From: Streptomyces pluripotens
GTDB taxonomy: Bacteria; Actinomycetota; Actinomycetes; Streptomycetales; Streptomycetaceae
Length of the DNA stretch: 64,000 bases
Reading direction: 5' to 3'
Assembly: GCF_000802245.2 (NCBI RefSeq)
Contig: NZ_CP021080.1
Coordinates: 4,960,001-5,024,000 of the forward strand
The notes beneath the pieces were generated by a model. It ran no database searches, was not told the origin of the DNA, and saw nothing but the letters and a program-made list of their open reading frames with translations. Positions 1 to 8,430 of this stretch are shown piece after piece. The position numbers and the translations under genes were made by a program. Numbering within the stretch: the stretch's first letter is position 1; each line of letters opens with the position of its first letter.

Positions 1-402
1 GTCTTCGACGAGATCGAACTGTGGGCGCCGTCCCCCGTCCCCACCTGGGTGGTCCTGCTGGAGGCGGCCACGGAGGCCGACCGGGACGCACTGGAGCAGC
101 TCGCGGCCGACGCGGGGTTCGCCGCGGAGGACTGGTCGTCGTCGGTACGACTGCTGTGCCGGATGTGCTCCGAGTCCCGGATGCCGTCCGATGACGGCGA
201 GGGCGTCCATCTGGACCCGCACGACCACAGTGAGCCCGGTCATCCGGGGCCGCTCGGTCATCGGACCGACGGCCAGCTCTGGGTGCCGGAGCGGGAGTGC
301 GGGGTGGCCGCACCGGCGTCGCTGGTGCGCGGGCTGTTGGACGGGTGGGTCGCGGACGGCCCGGACTCCAGGGACTGGCGTGATCTGGAAGAGGTTTGCT
401 GA
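1..402 (+). CDS. C-terminal part of an unrecognised protein (5' end outside the window)
   Basis: The reading frame is open from base 1 (VFDEIELWAPSP...) to the TGA at 400-402, so the gene starts upstream of the window. The visible 133 residues are acidic, with a CRMCSES segment near the middle and a His/Pro/Gly-rich stretch (HDHSEPGHPGPLGH) that looks like a surface loop. I do not recognise a catalytic motif. An internal GTG at 49 is unlikely to be the start because coding signal continues upstream of it. It lies 74 bp upstream of def on the same strand. It could be the end of a TPR-type Streptomyces protein, but that is only a suspicion. Confidence 0.7.
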   Translation, partial: VFDEIELWAPSPVPTWVVLLEAATEADRDALEQLAADAGFAAEDWSSSVRLLCRMCSESRMPSDDGEGVHLDPHDHSEPGHPGPLGHRTDGQLWVPERECGVAAPASLVRGLLDGWVADGPDSRDWRDLEEVC

Positions 403-476
403 GCCGCCGGTGACCAGCCGCCTTTAGGCTGTACCCGCAGAATTCTTCGAGGCTTGCAGGAAGGCGTACGTCGGTC

Positions 477-1127
477 ATGGCGCAGCAGGACACCGATCAG
501 CAGCACGCGGGAGTGCTCCCCGTCGACGACGAGGGGTACGTCGTCGACACGGGGGACTGCGAGGAGCGCGAGAAGGCTTGGCGGGAGCGCGGAACCTCGC
601 GGCCGATCACGGTCGTCGGCAACCCGGTGTTGCACAGGGAGTGCAAGGATGTCACCGAGTTCGGTGAGGAGCTCCAGCAGTTGGTCGCCGACATGTTCAC
701 CAGTCAGCGCACCGCCGAGGGCGTGGGTCTGGCCGCCAACCAGATCGGTGTCGACCTGAAGGTCTTCGTCTATGACTGCCCCGACGACGAGGGTGTCAGG
801 CATACCGGCGTGGTGTGCAACCCGAAGTTGGTCGAACTGCCTGCCGACAGGCGTCGGCTGGACGACAGCAACGAGGGCTGTCTGTCCGTGCCGACGGCGT
901 ACGCGCCGCTCGCGCGTCCCGACTACGCCGAGGTGACCGGGCAGGACGAGCGAGGCAACCCGATCAAGGTACGCGGCACGGGCTACTTCGCACGCTGTTT
1001 GCAGCACGAGACCGATCACCTCTACGGCTCCCTCTACATCGACCGCCTGTCCAAGCGGGACCGCAAGGACGCGCTGCGGCAGATGGCCGAGAACGAACCA
1101 CGCTACCCGGTGGTCGCCAACGACTAG
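477..1127 (+). CDS. def: peptide deformylase
   Basis: 216-residue metal-dependent hydrolase that removes the formyl group from the N-terminal methionine of new proteins at the ribosome exit. All three family motifs are visible: [10 protein letters not shown] (motif 1), EGCLSVP (motif 2, metal-binding Cys) and QHETDHLYG (motif 3, two metal-binding His and the catalytic Glu). About 40 residues precede the usual deformylase start, as is common in actinobacteria. The ATG at 477 has an AGGAAGG-like site about 12 nt upstream. It is followed by a good hairpin terminator, so it is probably transcribed alone. Confidence 0.95.
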   Translation: MAQQDTDQQHAGVLPVDDEGYVVDTGDCEEREKAWRERGTSRPITVVGNPVLHRECKDVTEFGEELQQLVADMFTSQRTAEGVGLAANQIGVDLKVFVYDCPDDEGVRHTGVVCNPKLVELPADRRRLDDSNEGCLSVPTAYAPLARPDYAEVTGQDERGNPIKVRGTGYFARCLQHETDHLYGSLYIDRLSKRDRKDALRQMAENEPRYPVVAND

Positions 1128-1147
1128 GTGCCGCCGGACCGCCCGGG

Positions 1148-1183
1148 CGCCCGATCGGGATCTCTCCCGTTCGGGCGTCTTTC
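1148..1183 (+). terminator. Rho-independent terminator after def
   Basis: The 13-nt arms at 1148-1160 and 1165-1177 pair with a single mismatch around a TCTC loop and are followed by TCTTT. It sits 20 nt after the def stop codon and upstream of the separately transcribed terpene genes. Confidence 0.7.
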
Positions 1184-1419
1184 GCATGGCCCCGGCTCGC
1201 TCGTTCGTGCGTCGTACAGCCGGTCCCCTCCGCGTTCCTGGTGATCCCTAATCAGTCACGCGAGGGGGGATTCTCGGCACCTTGGGGTAGTGAGTGAAGC
1301 AAATCCGTTCCCATGACGGTCAGTTGTGGTGCTGAATGGGAAGTGCGGGGATACGCAACGGCGCGCGCCCGGCACAACGGAAGGGGCGTGCGCTCCTGGC
1401 GGGTGAGAGGGGTTTGTTC

Positions 1420-2505
1420 GTGCAAGCTTTCCCACACGGCACCACAGCGACGCCCACGGCGGTCGTAGTCCCACCCTCACTGGCGCTCCCGGTGATCGAG
1501 TCCGCCTTTTCCCGGCAGCTGCATCCGTATTGGCCGCAGCTTCAGGAGAAGACACGTCTCTGGCTGCTCGAAAAGCGGCTCATGCCGGCGGACAAGGTGC
1601 AGGAATATGCCGACGGACTGTGCTACACCGACCTCATGGCCGGCTACTACACAGGAGCCACCGACGAGGTCCTGCAGGCCGTAGCCGATTACAGTGCCTG
1701 GTTCTTCGTCTGGGACGACCGCCACGACCGCGACATCGTGCACGGCCGGGCCGGGGACTGGCGACGGCTCAGGTACCGCCTGCATGCGGCGCTCGACGCG
1801 CCCAGGCACCATCTGCACCACCCGGACCCGCTGGTCGCGGGCTTCGCCGACAGCGTGCTGCGGCTGTACGGGTTCCTGCCGCGCACCTGGAACCAGCGGT
1901 TCGGCCGGCACTTCCACACGGTGATCGAGGCCTACGACCGCGAATTCCGCAACCGCACCGAGGGATACATCCCCGGCGTCGAGGAATACCTCGCACTGCG
2001 TCGCCACACCTTCGCCCACTGGATATGGACGGATCTGCTCGAACTGAGTGCAGGGTGTGAACTCCCGGATGTCGTCCGGAAACACCCCGCATACCGTCGG
2101 GCCGCACTACTCAGCCAGGAATTTGCCGCCTGGTACAACGACCTCTGCTCGCTGCCGAAGGAAATAGCGGGCGATGAGGTTCACAACCTCGGAATCAGTC
2201 TCATCACCTATGAGGGCCTGACGCTGGAAGAAGCGGTGAGCGAAGTCCGGCACCGTGTCGAGGAATGCATCAGTGAATTCCTCAAGGCCGAACGGGAAGC
2301 CTTGCAGTTCGCCGACGAGATCACCGACGGAACAGTCCACGGCAAGGAATTGGGTGCCGCCGTCCGCGACTGCGTCGGCAGTATGCGCAACTGGTTCAGC
2401 TCCGTCTACTGGTTCCACCACGAGTCGGGCAGGTACATGGTCGACAGCTGGGACGACCGGTCCACGCCCCCGTACGTCAACAACGAAGCGGCAGGTGAGA
2501 AATGA
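1420..2505 (+). CDS. cyc1: epi-isozizaene synthase (class I sesquiterpene cyclase)
   Basis: 361-residue terpene cyclase converting farnesyl diphosphate to epi-isozizaene, the hydrocarbon precursor of albaflavenone. The Asp-rich metal motif DDRHD starts at residue 99, and the NSE triad NDLCSLPKE (N240, S244, E248) binds the third Mg ion. The C-terminal [18 protein letters not shown] segment is characteristic of this synthase. I chose the GTG at 1420 rather than the longer frame from 1336. It follows GAGAGG by about 9 nt, and the resulting length and motif numbering equal those of the S. coelicolor enzyme. Its last codon overlaps the P450 start (ATGA), indicating translational coupling. Confidence 0.95.
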   Translation: MQAFPHGTTATPTAVVVPPSLALPVIESAFSRQLHPYWPQLQEKTRLWLLEKRLMPADKVQEYADGLCYTDLMAGYYTGATDEVLQAVADYSAWFFVWDDRHDRDIVHGRAGDWRRLRYRLHAALDAPRHHLHHPDPLVAGFADSVLRLYGFLPRTWNQRFGRHFHTVIEAYDREFRNRTEGYIPGVEEYLALRRHTFAHWIWTDLLELSAGCELPDVVRKHPAYRRAALLSQEFAAWYNDLCSLPKEIAGDEVHNLGISLITYEGLTLEEAVSEVRHRVEECISEFLKAEREALQFADEITDGTVHGKELGAAVRDCVGSMRNWFSSVYWFHHESGRYMVDSWDDRSTPPYVNNEAAGEK

Positions 2506-3872
2506 CCGTCGAGTCTGTGAACCCCGTGACCCCCGGGGCGGCGGAGTTGAGGGAGCCGCCCCTGGCCGGGGGAGCCGTGCCGGGTCTCGGGCACGGCCTG
2601 AAGCTGGTCCGCGACCCGCTCGCCTTCATGTCCGGGCTGCGTGCACACGGTGATGTCGTGCGCCTGAAGCTCGGTCCCAAGACGGTGTACGCCGTCACCA
2701 CGCCGGCACTCACCGGCGCGCTCGCGCTCAGCCCCGACTTCAAGATCGACGGTCCGCTCTGGGAGTCCCTCGAAGGACTGCTCGGCAAGGAGGGCGTGGC
2801 CACCGCCAACGGTCCCCGGCACCGGCGCCAGCGGCGCACCATACAGCCCGCGTTCCGGCTGGACGCGATACCCGGTTACGGGCCGGTCATGGAGGAGGAG
2901 GCACACGCCCTCACCGAGCGCTGGCGGCCCGGCGAGATCGTCGACTGCACCGCCGAGTCCTTCCGGGTCGCCGTCCGTATCGCCGCCCGTTGCCTGCTGC
3001 GCGGGGAGTTCATGGACGAGCGCGCCGAGCGGCTGAGCATCGACCTCGCCACCGTGTTCCGCGGTATGTACCGCCGCATGGTGATCCCGCTCGGACCGCT
3101 CTACCGGCTTCCCTTTCCGGCCAACCGCGAATTCAACCACGCTTTGGCCGATTTGCATCTCCTGGTCGATGAGATCGTGGCCGAGCGACGGGCATCTGGT
3201 CAAAAGCCGGACGATTTGCTGACGGCATTGCTGGAGGCGAAGGACGGCAATGGCCAACCCATCGGGGAACAGGAGATCCACGACCAGGTGGTCGCCATAC
3301 TCACCCCCGGCAGCGAAACAGTCGCGTCCACGATCATGTGGCTGCTGCAGGTCCTCGCCGAACATCCGGAACACGCCGAGAAGGTACGGACCGAAGTCGA
3401 ATCCGTGACCGGTGGCCGACCGGTCGGATTCGAGCACGTGCGCCAGCTCACGCACACCAACAATGTCGTCGTCGAGGCCATGCGACTCAGGCCCGCCGTA
3501 TGGATTCTGACTCGGCGAGCCGTGACCGACACCTCACTCGGCGGCTATCGCATTCCGGCCGGCGCGGACATCGTCTACAGTCCGTACGCGATCCAGCGCG
3601 ACGCCCGTTCCTACGCCTGCCCCCTCGACTTCGACCCCGATCGCTGGCTGCCCGAGCGGGCCAGGGAGGTACCGAAGTACGCCATGAGCCCGTTCAGCGT
3701 GGGCAACCGCAAGTGCCCCAGCGACCACTTCTCCATGACCCAGCTGAGCCTGATCACCGCGGCGGTGTCGGCGAAGTACCGCTTCGAGCAGGCCGAGGAG
3801 TCGAACGACACCACCCGGGTGGGCATCACGCTCCGCCCGCACCATCTGCTGCTCAGGCCCATCCCCTGGTAG
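2502..3872 (+). CDS. cyp170A1: cytochrome P450 of the CYP170 family (albaflavenone synthase)
   Basis: 456-residue P450 that oxidises epi-isozizaene at the allylic carbon, first to albaflavenols and then to albaflavenone. The heme loop is [13 protein letters not shown] with the proximal Cys at about residue 405. The K-helix ExxR is EAMR, and the I-helix shows LTPGSET. It starts at the ATG overlapping the cyclase stop, so the two form one operon. The S. coelicolor orthologue is reported to hold a second, farnesene-forming active site in the same polypeptide. An acidic stretch here ([12 protein letters not shown], near residue 239) lies in the corresponding area, but I cannot confirm that activity. 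Redox partners are not in the window. Confidence 0.93.
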   Translation: MTVESVNPVTPGAAELREPPLAGGAVPGLGHGLKLVRDPLAFMSGLRAHGDVVRLKLGPKTVYAVTTPALTGALALSPDFKIDGPLWESLEGLLGKEGVATANGPRHRRQRRTIQPAFRLDAIPGYGPVMEEEAHALTERWRPGEIVDCTAESFRVAVRIAARCLLRGEFMDERAERLSIDLATVFRGMYRRMVIPLGPLYRLPFPANREFNHALADLHLLVDEIVAERRASGQKPDDLLTALLEAKDGNGQPIGEQEIHDQVVAILTPGSETVASTIMWLLQVLAEHPEHAEKVRTEVESVTGGRPVGFEHVRQLTHTNNVVVEAMRLRPAVWILTRRAVTDTSLGGYRIPAGADIVYSPYAIQRDARSYACPLDFDPDRWLPERAREVPKYAMSPFSVGNRKCPSDHFSMTQLSLITAAVSAKYRFEQAEESNDTTRVGITLRPHHLLLRPIPW

Positions 3873-3881
3873 GTCCCGTCA

Positions 3882-3908
3882 GGTGCACCCGGTACCCCCG
3901 TGTGCACC
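3882..3908. terminator. possible hairpin between the converging P450 and nrdB genes
   Basis: GGTGCAC at 3882-3888 pairs with GTGCACC at 3902-3908 just after the P450 stop. The loop is 13 nt and there is no T-run, so this is only a candidate. The rest of the 246-nt gap to the nrdB stop shows no convincing gene. Confidence 0.3.
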
Positions 3909-4118
3909 GGTGGCCCTTTGGGCCGGAACGCGCGCCGGCAGGAGCGTTCGGGACCGTGCCCGGCGCCCACGCCCCGCAGCGTGGCCGCCGCATCGCACCC
4001 GGTGCGTGCGCGGGCCGGCCTCGTCCACGGTCACGTCCGTGCGCACCTGCCCCAGGGCCGCTGTGCCCCGGGACAGGTGCGATACGACGGTCCGCAGGGC
4101 CGCCGGACGGGGGCAGGC

Positions 4119-5129
4119 TCAGAAGTCCTCGTCCAGGTCGACGCTGCCCTCCACCGCGACCTGGTACGCCGACGGGCGGCGCTCGAAGAAGTTGGTCAAC
4201 TCCTGAACGCCCTGCAACTCCATGAAGGAGAAGGGGTTCTCCGAACCGTAGACCGGCGCGAAGCCCAGGCGGGTGAGTCGCTGGTCGGCGACACACTCCA
4301 GGTACTGCCGCATCGAGTCGGTGTTCATACCCGGCAGTCCCTCACCGCACAGGTCGCGTGCGAACTGCAGCTCCGCCTCGACCGCCTCCGCCAGCATGTC
4401 GGTGACCTGCTGCTGGAGCACGTCGTCGAACAGGTCCGGCTCCTCCTTGCGGACGGTGTCGACCACCTCGAAGGCGAAGGACATGTGCATCGTCTCGTCA
4501 CGGAACACCCAGTTGGTGCCGGTGGCCAGCCCGTGCAACAGGCCCCGGCTGCGGAACCAGTAGACGTACGCGAACGCGCCGTAGAAGAAGAGACCCTCGA
4601 TGCAGGCGGCGAAGCAGATCAGGTTGAGCAGGAAGCGGCGGCGGTCAGCCTTCGTCTCCAGCCGCTCGATCTTCTCGACGGAGTCCATCCACCTGAAGCA
4701 GAACTGCGCCTTCTCCCGGATGGAGGGGATGTTCTCGATCGCCGCGAAGGCCGCCGCGCGCTCCTCCGGGTCGGGGAGGTAGGTGTCCAACAGCGTCAGG
4801 TAGAACTGGACGTGGACGGCCTCCTCAAAGAGCTGCCGGCTCAGGTACAGCCGCGCCTCCGGGGAGTTGATGTGCTTGTAGAGGGTCAGCACCAGGTTGT
4901 TCGCGACGATCGAGTCGCCGGTGGCGAAGAACGCGACCAGCCGGCCGATCAGGTGCTGCTCACCCGGGCTCAGCTTGGCGAGGTCGGCCACGTCCGAGTG
5001 GAGGTCGACCTCCTCCACGGTCCAGGTGTTCTTGATGGCGTCCCGGTAGCGCTCGTAGAAGTCGGGGTAGCGCATCGGGCGCAGGGTCAGTTCGAAGCCC
5101 GGGTCGAGCAGGTTGGTGTTACGGCTCAT
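4119..5129 (-). CDS. nrdB: class Ia ribonucleoside-diphosphate reductase, small (radical) subunit
   Basis: 336-residue di-iron protein that generates the tyrosyl radical for deoxyribonucleotide synthesis. Iron ligands are recognisable in GDSIVANN (Asp), FEEAVHVQFY (Glu, His), CIEGLFFY (Glu) and RDETMHMSF (Glu, His). The Tyr four residues after the first His is in the radical position. The acidic tail DLDEDF is the docking peptide for the large subunit. I chose the ATG reading MSRNTNLL at 5129 over the longer frame to 5273, because the family begins there. It lies 55 nt downstream of nrdA on the same transcript and converges with the P450 gene. Confidence 0.95.
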   Translation of the reverse strand: MSRNTNLLDPGFELTLRPMRYPDFYERYRDAIKNTWTVEEVDLHSDVADLAKLSPGEQHLIGRLVAFFATGDSIVANNLVLTLYKHINSPEARLYLSRQLFEEAVHVQFYLTLLDTYLPDPEERAAAFAAIENIPSIREKAQFCFRWMDSVEKIERLETKADRRRFLLNLICFAACIEGLFFYGAFAYVYWFRSRGLLHGLATGTNWVFRDETMHMSFAFEVVDTVRKEEPDLFDDVLQQQVTDMLAEAVEAELQFARDLCGEGLPGMNTDSMRQYLECVADQRLTRLGFAPVYGSENPFSFMELQGVQELTNFFERRPSAYQVAVEGSVDLDEDF

Positions 5130-5184
5130 CGCTGTCGGCGCGGAGCGCCGTCCTCCAGGGGTGCGGTCGGGTGGTGGGCGGGAG

Positions 5185-7542
5185 TCACTGGCAGGCTTCG
5201 CAGGACTCGGGGTTCTCCAGGGAGCAGGCGACGGCTTCGGGGTCCGCGGTGGCCTGCACGGGGACGGCGGCACGGGCCGCCCGGGCGATACGGGTCGCCG
5301 GGCGCGAGCGCAGGTAGTAGGTGGTCTTCAGGCCTGACTTCCAGGCGTAGGCGTACATCGAGGAGAGCTTGCCGATCGTCGGCGTCTCCATGAACAGGTT
5401 CAGGGACTGCGCCTGGTCCAGGAACGGGGTGCGCGCGGCGGCCATGTCGATCAGGCCGCGCTGCGGGATCTCCCAGGCCGTGCGGTAGAGCCGTCGTACG
5501 TCCTGCGGGATCCAGGTGAAGTCCTGTACTGAGCCGTTCGCGTCGCGCAGCGCCTCACGGGTGCGCGCGTCCCAGACGCCCAGGTCCTTCAGATCCTGCA
5601 CCAGGTAGGTGTTGACCTGCAGGAACTCCCCAGACAGCGTCTCACGCTTGAACAGGTTGGAGACCTGCGGCTCGATGCACTCGTACACGCCCGCGATGGA
5701 CGCGATGGTGGCGGTCGGGGCAATGGCGAGGAGCAGCGAGTTGCGCATGCCGACGGACGCGATCCGCTCCCGTAGCGCTGCCCAGCGCTGCGGCCAGGTC
5801 AGGTCCGCGCCGTAGTGGTCGGGATGCAGGACCCCCCGGGCGGCACGGGTCTTCTCCCAAGCGGGCAGGGGGCCGTTGCGCTCTGCGAGGTCGGCGGACG
5901 CCTCGTACGCGGCGAGCATGATGCGCTCGGCGATGCGTGTCGACAGGGCCTTCGCCTCGGCGGAGTCGAAGGGCAGGCGCAGCTTGAAGAAGACGTCCTG
6001 CAGCCCCATCGCGCCCAGGCCGACCGGGCGCCACCTGGCGTTGGAACGGCCCGCCTGCCCGGTCGGGTAGAAGTTGATGTCCACGACCCGGTCGAGGAAG
6101 GTGACGGCGGTCCGTACGGTCGCGTCCAACCGCTGCCAGTCGATGTCGCCCGCCGCGGTGTCGACGAAGGCACCGAGGTTCACCGAACCCAGGTTGCACA
6201 CCGCTGTCTCACCGTCGTCGGTGACCTCCAGGATCTCCGTGCAGAGGTTGGAGGAGTGGACGACGTGGCCCGGCTCGGCCGTCTGGTTGGCGGTGCGGTT
6301 GGCCGCGTCCTTGAAGGTCATCCACCCGTTGCCGGTCTGCGCGAGGGTGCGCATCATCCGGCCGTACAGGTCCCGGGCCGGGATGGTCTTCTGCGCGAGC
6401 CCCGCCTCCTCGGCCTTACGGTAGGCGGCGTCGAACTCCTCGCCCCATAGGTCCACCAGTTCCGGCACGTCCGCAGGCGAGAACAGCGACCACGGTCCGT
6501 CCGCCTGGACCCGGCGCATGAACTCGTCCGGGACCCAGTGGGCGAGGTTCAGGTTGTGCGTACGGCGCGCGTCCTCGCCGGTGTTGTCGCGCAGCTCCAG
6601 GAACTCCTCGATGTCGGAGTGCCAGGTCTCCAGGTACACCGCCGCGGCACCCTTGCGCCGCCCGCCCTGGTTCACGGCCGCCACCGAGGCGTCGAGCGTC
6701 TTCAGGAACGGGACGATGCCGTTGGAGTGCCCGTTGGTGCCGCGGATCAGCGAGCCGCGCGAGCGGATGCGGGAGTACGACAGACCGATGCCACCGGCGT
6801 GCTTGGAGAGGCGGGCTACCTGGTGGTAGCGGTCGTAGATGGAGTCCAGTTCGTCCCGTGGGGAGTCGAGCAGGTAGCAGGACGACATCTGCGGGTGCCG
6901 CGTACCGGAATTGAAGAGGGTGGGGGAGGAGGGCAGATAGTCGAGGCGGCTCATGAGCCCGTAGAGCGCCGCGACCTCGTCGACGGACCGTGTGGTGTCG
7001 TCCTCGGCCAGGCCCGCCGCGACCCGCAGCATGAAGTGCTGGGGAGTCTCGATGACCCTGCGGGTGAGGGGGTGCCGGAGCAGGTAGCGGCTGTGCAGGG
7101 TGCGCAGGCCGAAGTAGCCGAAGCGGTCGTCGGCCGTGGTGTCGGTCAGCGCGTCCAGCCGGCCGGCGTGCAGCCGGACGAACTCGGCGGTGCCGTCTGC
7201 GATGAGCCCCTCCCGGTGCCCCACGGCGACGGACCGGGTGAAGGAGGTCACGCCTTGCGAGGCGGCCTCGTCCCGGATGGCGAGGGTCAGCAGCCGGGCG
7301 GCCAGCTTCGAGTAGGCCGGGTCCTCGGAGATGAGTCCGGCGGCTGCGTCGGTGGCCAGCTCGCGCAGTTCCGCCTCGTCGGCCCTGGCGGACCGGCCGC
7401 GCAGCGCAGCGGCCGCGACCCGGCCGGGGTCGGCGTCGGGGAGGTCGACGGTCAGCTCGGTCAGGGTCCGCAGCAGCGCGGCACCGGGACCGTCTGTCTC
7501 CGGGCCGGTGACTGAAGCCGGATCTGCTGGCGCGATGGTCAC
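5185..7542 (-). CDS. nrdA: class Ia ribonucleoside-diphosphate reductase, large (catalytic) subunit
   Basis: 785-residue subunit that reduces ribonucleoside diphosphates. It shows the active-site Cys in SSCYLLDSP, the NxCxE loop in SNLCTEI, the redox partner Cys in AVCNLGSVN, and the mobile C-terminal pair in NPESCEACQ. The GTG at 7542 (VTIAPADP) is preceded by GAGGGAGAG at good spacing. Longer frames up to 7728 run into the riboswitch and are not protein-like. The 300-nt leader holds a cobalamin riboswitch and tandem NrdR boxes, so expression should fall when adenosylcobalamin is available (when the B12-dependent enzyme NrdJ can replace it) and when dNTPs are abundant. Confidence 0.95.
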   Translation of the reverse strand: MTIAPADPASVTGPETDGPGAALLRTLTELTVDLPDADPGRVAAAALRGRSARADEAELRELATDAAAGLISEDPAYSKLAARLLTLAIRDEAASQGVTSFTRSVAVGHREGLIADGTAEFVRLHAGRLDALTDTTADDRFGYFGLRTLHSRYLLRHPLTRRVIETPQHFMLRVAAGLAEDDTTRSVDEVAALYGLMSRLDYLPSSPTLFNSGTRHPQMSSCYLLDSPRDELDSIYDRYHQVARLSKHAGGIGLSYSRIRSRGSLIRGTNGHSNGIVPFLKTLDASVAAVNQGGRRKGAAAVYLETWHSDIEEFLELRDNTGEDARRTHNLNLAHWVPDEFMRRVQADGPWSLFSPADVPELVDLWGEEFDAAYRKAEEAGLAQKTIPARDLYGRMMRTLAQTGNGWMTFKDAANRTANQTAEPGHVVHSSNLCTEILEVTDDGETAVCNLGSVNLGAFVDTAAGDIDWQRLDATVRTAVTFLDRVVDINFYPTGQAGRSNARWRPVGLGAMGLQDVFFKLRLPFDSAEAKALSTRIAERIMLAAYEASADLAERNGPLPAWEKTRAARGVLHPDHYGADLTWPQRWAALRERIASVGMRNSLLLAIAPTATIASIAGVYECIEPQVSNLFKRETLSGEFLQVNTYLVQDLKDLGVWDARTREALRDANGSVQDFTWIPQDVRRLYRTAWEIPQRGLIDMAAARTPFLDQAQSLNLFMETPTIGKLSSMYAYAWKSGLKTTYYLRSRPATRIARAARAAVPVQATADPEAVACSLENPESCEACQ

Positions 7543-7635
7543 GTGGGGCTCTCCCTCGCTGGGCACGGGGCCTGGTGGAGGGCAGGGGCAGCCACGAGCG
7601 CGCACGGCGTCGCGTCCACCAGCCCACTCCGCGAG

Positions 7636-7674
7636 GCCCGGACGTCTCAGAACACCCGGACCGGACGTCCGGGC
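7636..7674 (-). promoter_or_regulatory. hairpin after the riboswitch aptamer (candidate expression platform)
   Basis: GCCCGGACGT at 7636-7645 is perfectly complementary to ACGTCCGGGC at 7665-7674. The element begins where the cobalamin aptamer ends and lies about 95 nt before the nrdA start. There is no T-run, so it may act as a Rho-type or structural switch rather than a simple intrinsic terminator. Confidence 0.5.
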
Positions 7675-7780
7675 ATGCTGCCGACAGGTCCTCGGACTGA
7701 ACAAGCGTGCGGATGCGCGCGAGTACACCGTTGCGGGACAGTTCCGGATTCACACCGGATTCCCCTGCGGCGACAGCGAG
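7675..7780 (-). promoter_or_regulatory. cobalamin (adenosylcobalamin) riboswitch
   Basis: On the minus strand the leader contains the conserved core pieces in order: GGGAATCCGGTGTGAATCC, then GGAACTGTCCCGCAACGGT, and finally CCGAGGACCTGTCGGCAGC. The first two are the family's G/GAA...GGTGNGAANCC and CTGYCCCGCAACNG signatures. The third is the closing ACCTGCC-like segment. It lies in the nrdA leader. A B12 riboswitch repressing the class Ia reductase operon is established in S. coelicolor. Confidence 0.9.
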
Positions 7781-7784
7781 GATG

Positions 7785-7831
7785 AGCATACATCTAGTGT
7801 CGGGTTGCCGCGGCACCCCCAGATGTTGTGT
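7785..7831 (-). promoter_or_regulatory. tandem NrdR boxes at the nrdAB promoter
   Basis: Two 16-bp boxes read on the minus strand: ACACAACATCTGGGGG (7816-7831) and ACACTAGATGTATGCT (7785-7800). Their starts are exactly 31 bp apart, three helical turns, the standard NrdR arrangement. Both match the ACACwAnATnTwGTGT type of consensus best in their 5' half. NrdR is a zinc-finger/ATP-cone repressor of ribonucleotide reductase genes. The promoter itself probably lies between or under the boxes. Confidence 0.8.
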
Positions 7832-7841
7832 CGTTCCGCCT

Positions 7842-8348
7842 TCAGAGGGTCAACTCGTAGGTGAGGAGAGAGATGTGGTCCAGGTGCGGGATCGGATTCC
7901 AATCCCGTCCGGGTGTGCGAACGAAACCGAGCCGCTCGTAGATCCGGTGGGCGGTGCGCATGTCCCGCTGGGTGGACAGGACGACACGGACGCACCCCTC
8001 GGTGGCACGTGCACGGTCGAGGCAGGCGCGGACGAGGGCCTCGCCGACGCCCTGGCCGCGGGCCGTGTGGGCGACGGCGAGCATTCGTATCTCGGCCTCC
8101 CCGGGACCGGCGATGTCCGCCATGGGGCCGCCGGAGGGGACGAAGGTGACCGCGCCGAGGACGGTGCCGCCCCGGACCGCCGCGAGAACCTCGGCCGCGG
8201 CCGCACGGGTGGCCACGTCTCTCAGCTCGCTGAGGTACGTGTCACTCTCGCCGAAGTCGAGCAGGCCGTCCTGGAGGTAGGCCCGGGCGGTGATGGCGCC
8301 GATGTTGTCGTACTCGTCGGGGGTTGCCCGGCGGATCACGATGTCCAT
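7842..8348 (-). CDS. GNAT-family N-acetyltransferase
   Basis: 168-residue acetyltransferase. The acetyl-CoA pyrophosphate-binding loop is visible in ARGQGVGEALVRACL after the beta4 strand EIRMLAVAH, followed by the typical RIYERLGFVR segment. I took the ATG beginning MDIVIRRATPDEYD at 8348, where the GNAT fold begins; the upstream extension to 8486 is low quality. No obvious ribosome binding site precedes it, so it may be leaderless. The stop codon lies 11 bp from the nrdA NrdR boxes. The substrate cannot be read from sequence. Confidence 0.85.
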   Translation of the reverse strand: MDIVIRRATPDEYDNIGAITARAYLQDGLLDFGESDTYLSELRDVATRAAAAEVLAAVRGGTVLGAVTFVPSGGPMADIAGPGEAEIRMLAVAHTARGQGVGEALVRACLDRARATEGCVRVVLSTQRDMRTAHRIYERLGFVRTPGRDWNPIPHLDHISLLTYELTL

Positions 8349-8430
8349 GGTGGCGAGTCTGCCGGATGCGATGGCGGCGGACCACGGGATTCCTCCCGTG
8401 GCCGCCGTGCCGTTGCAGCTCAGCTGCCGC

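Noticed and set aside
3900..5393. 497-residue plus-strand frame opposite nrdB
   Set aside because: Antisense of the reductase small subunit, whose iron ligands and C-terminal tail are clear on the other strand.
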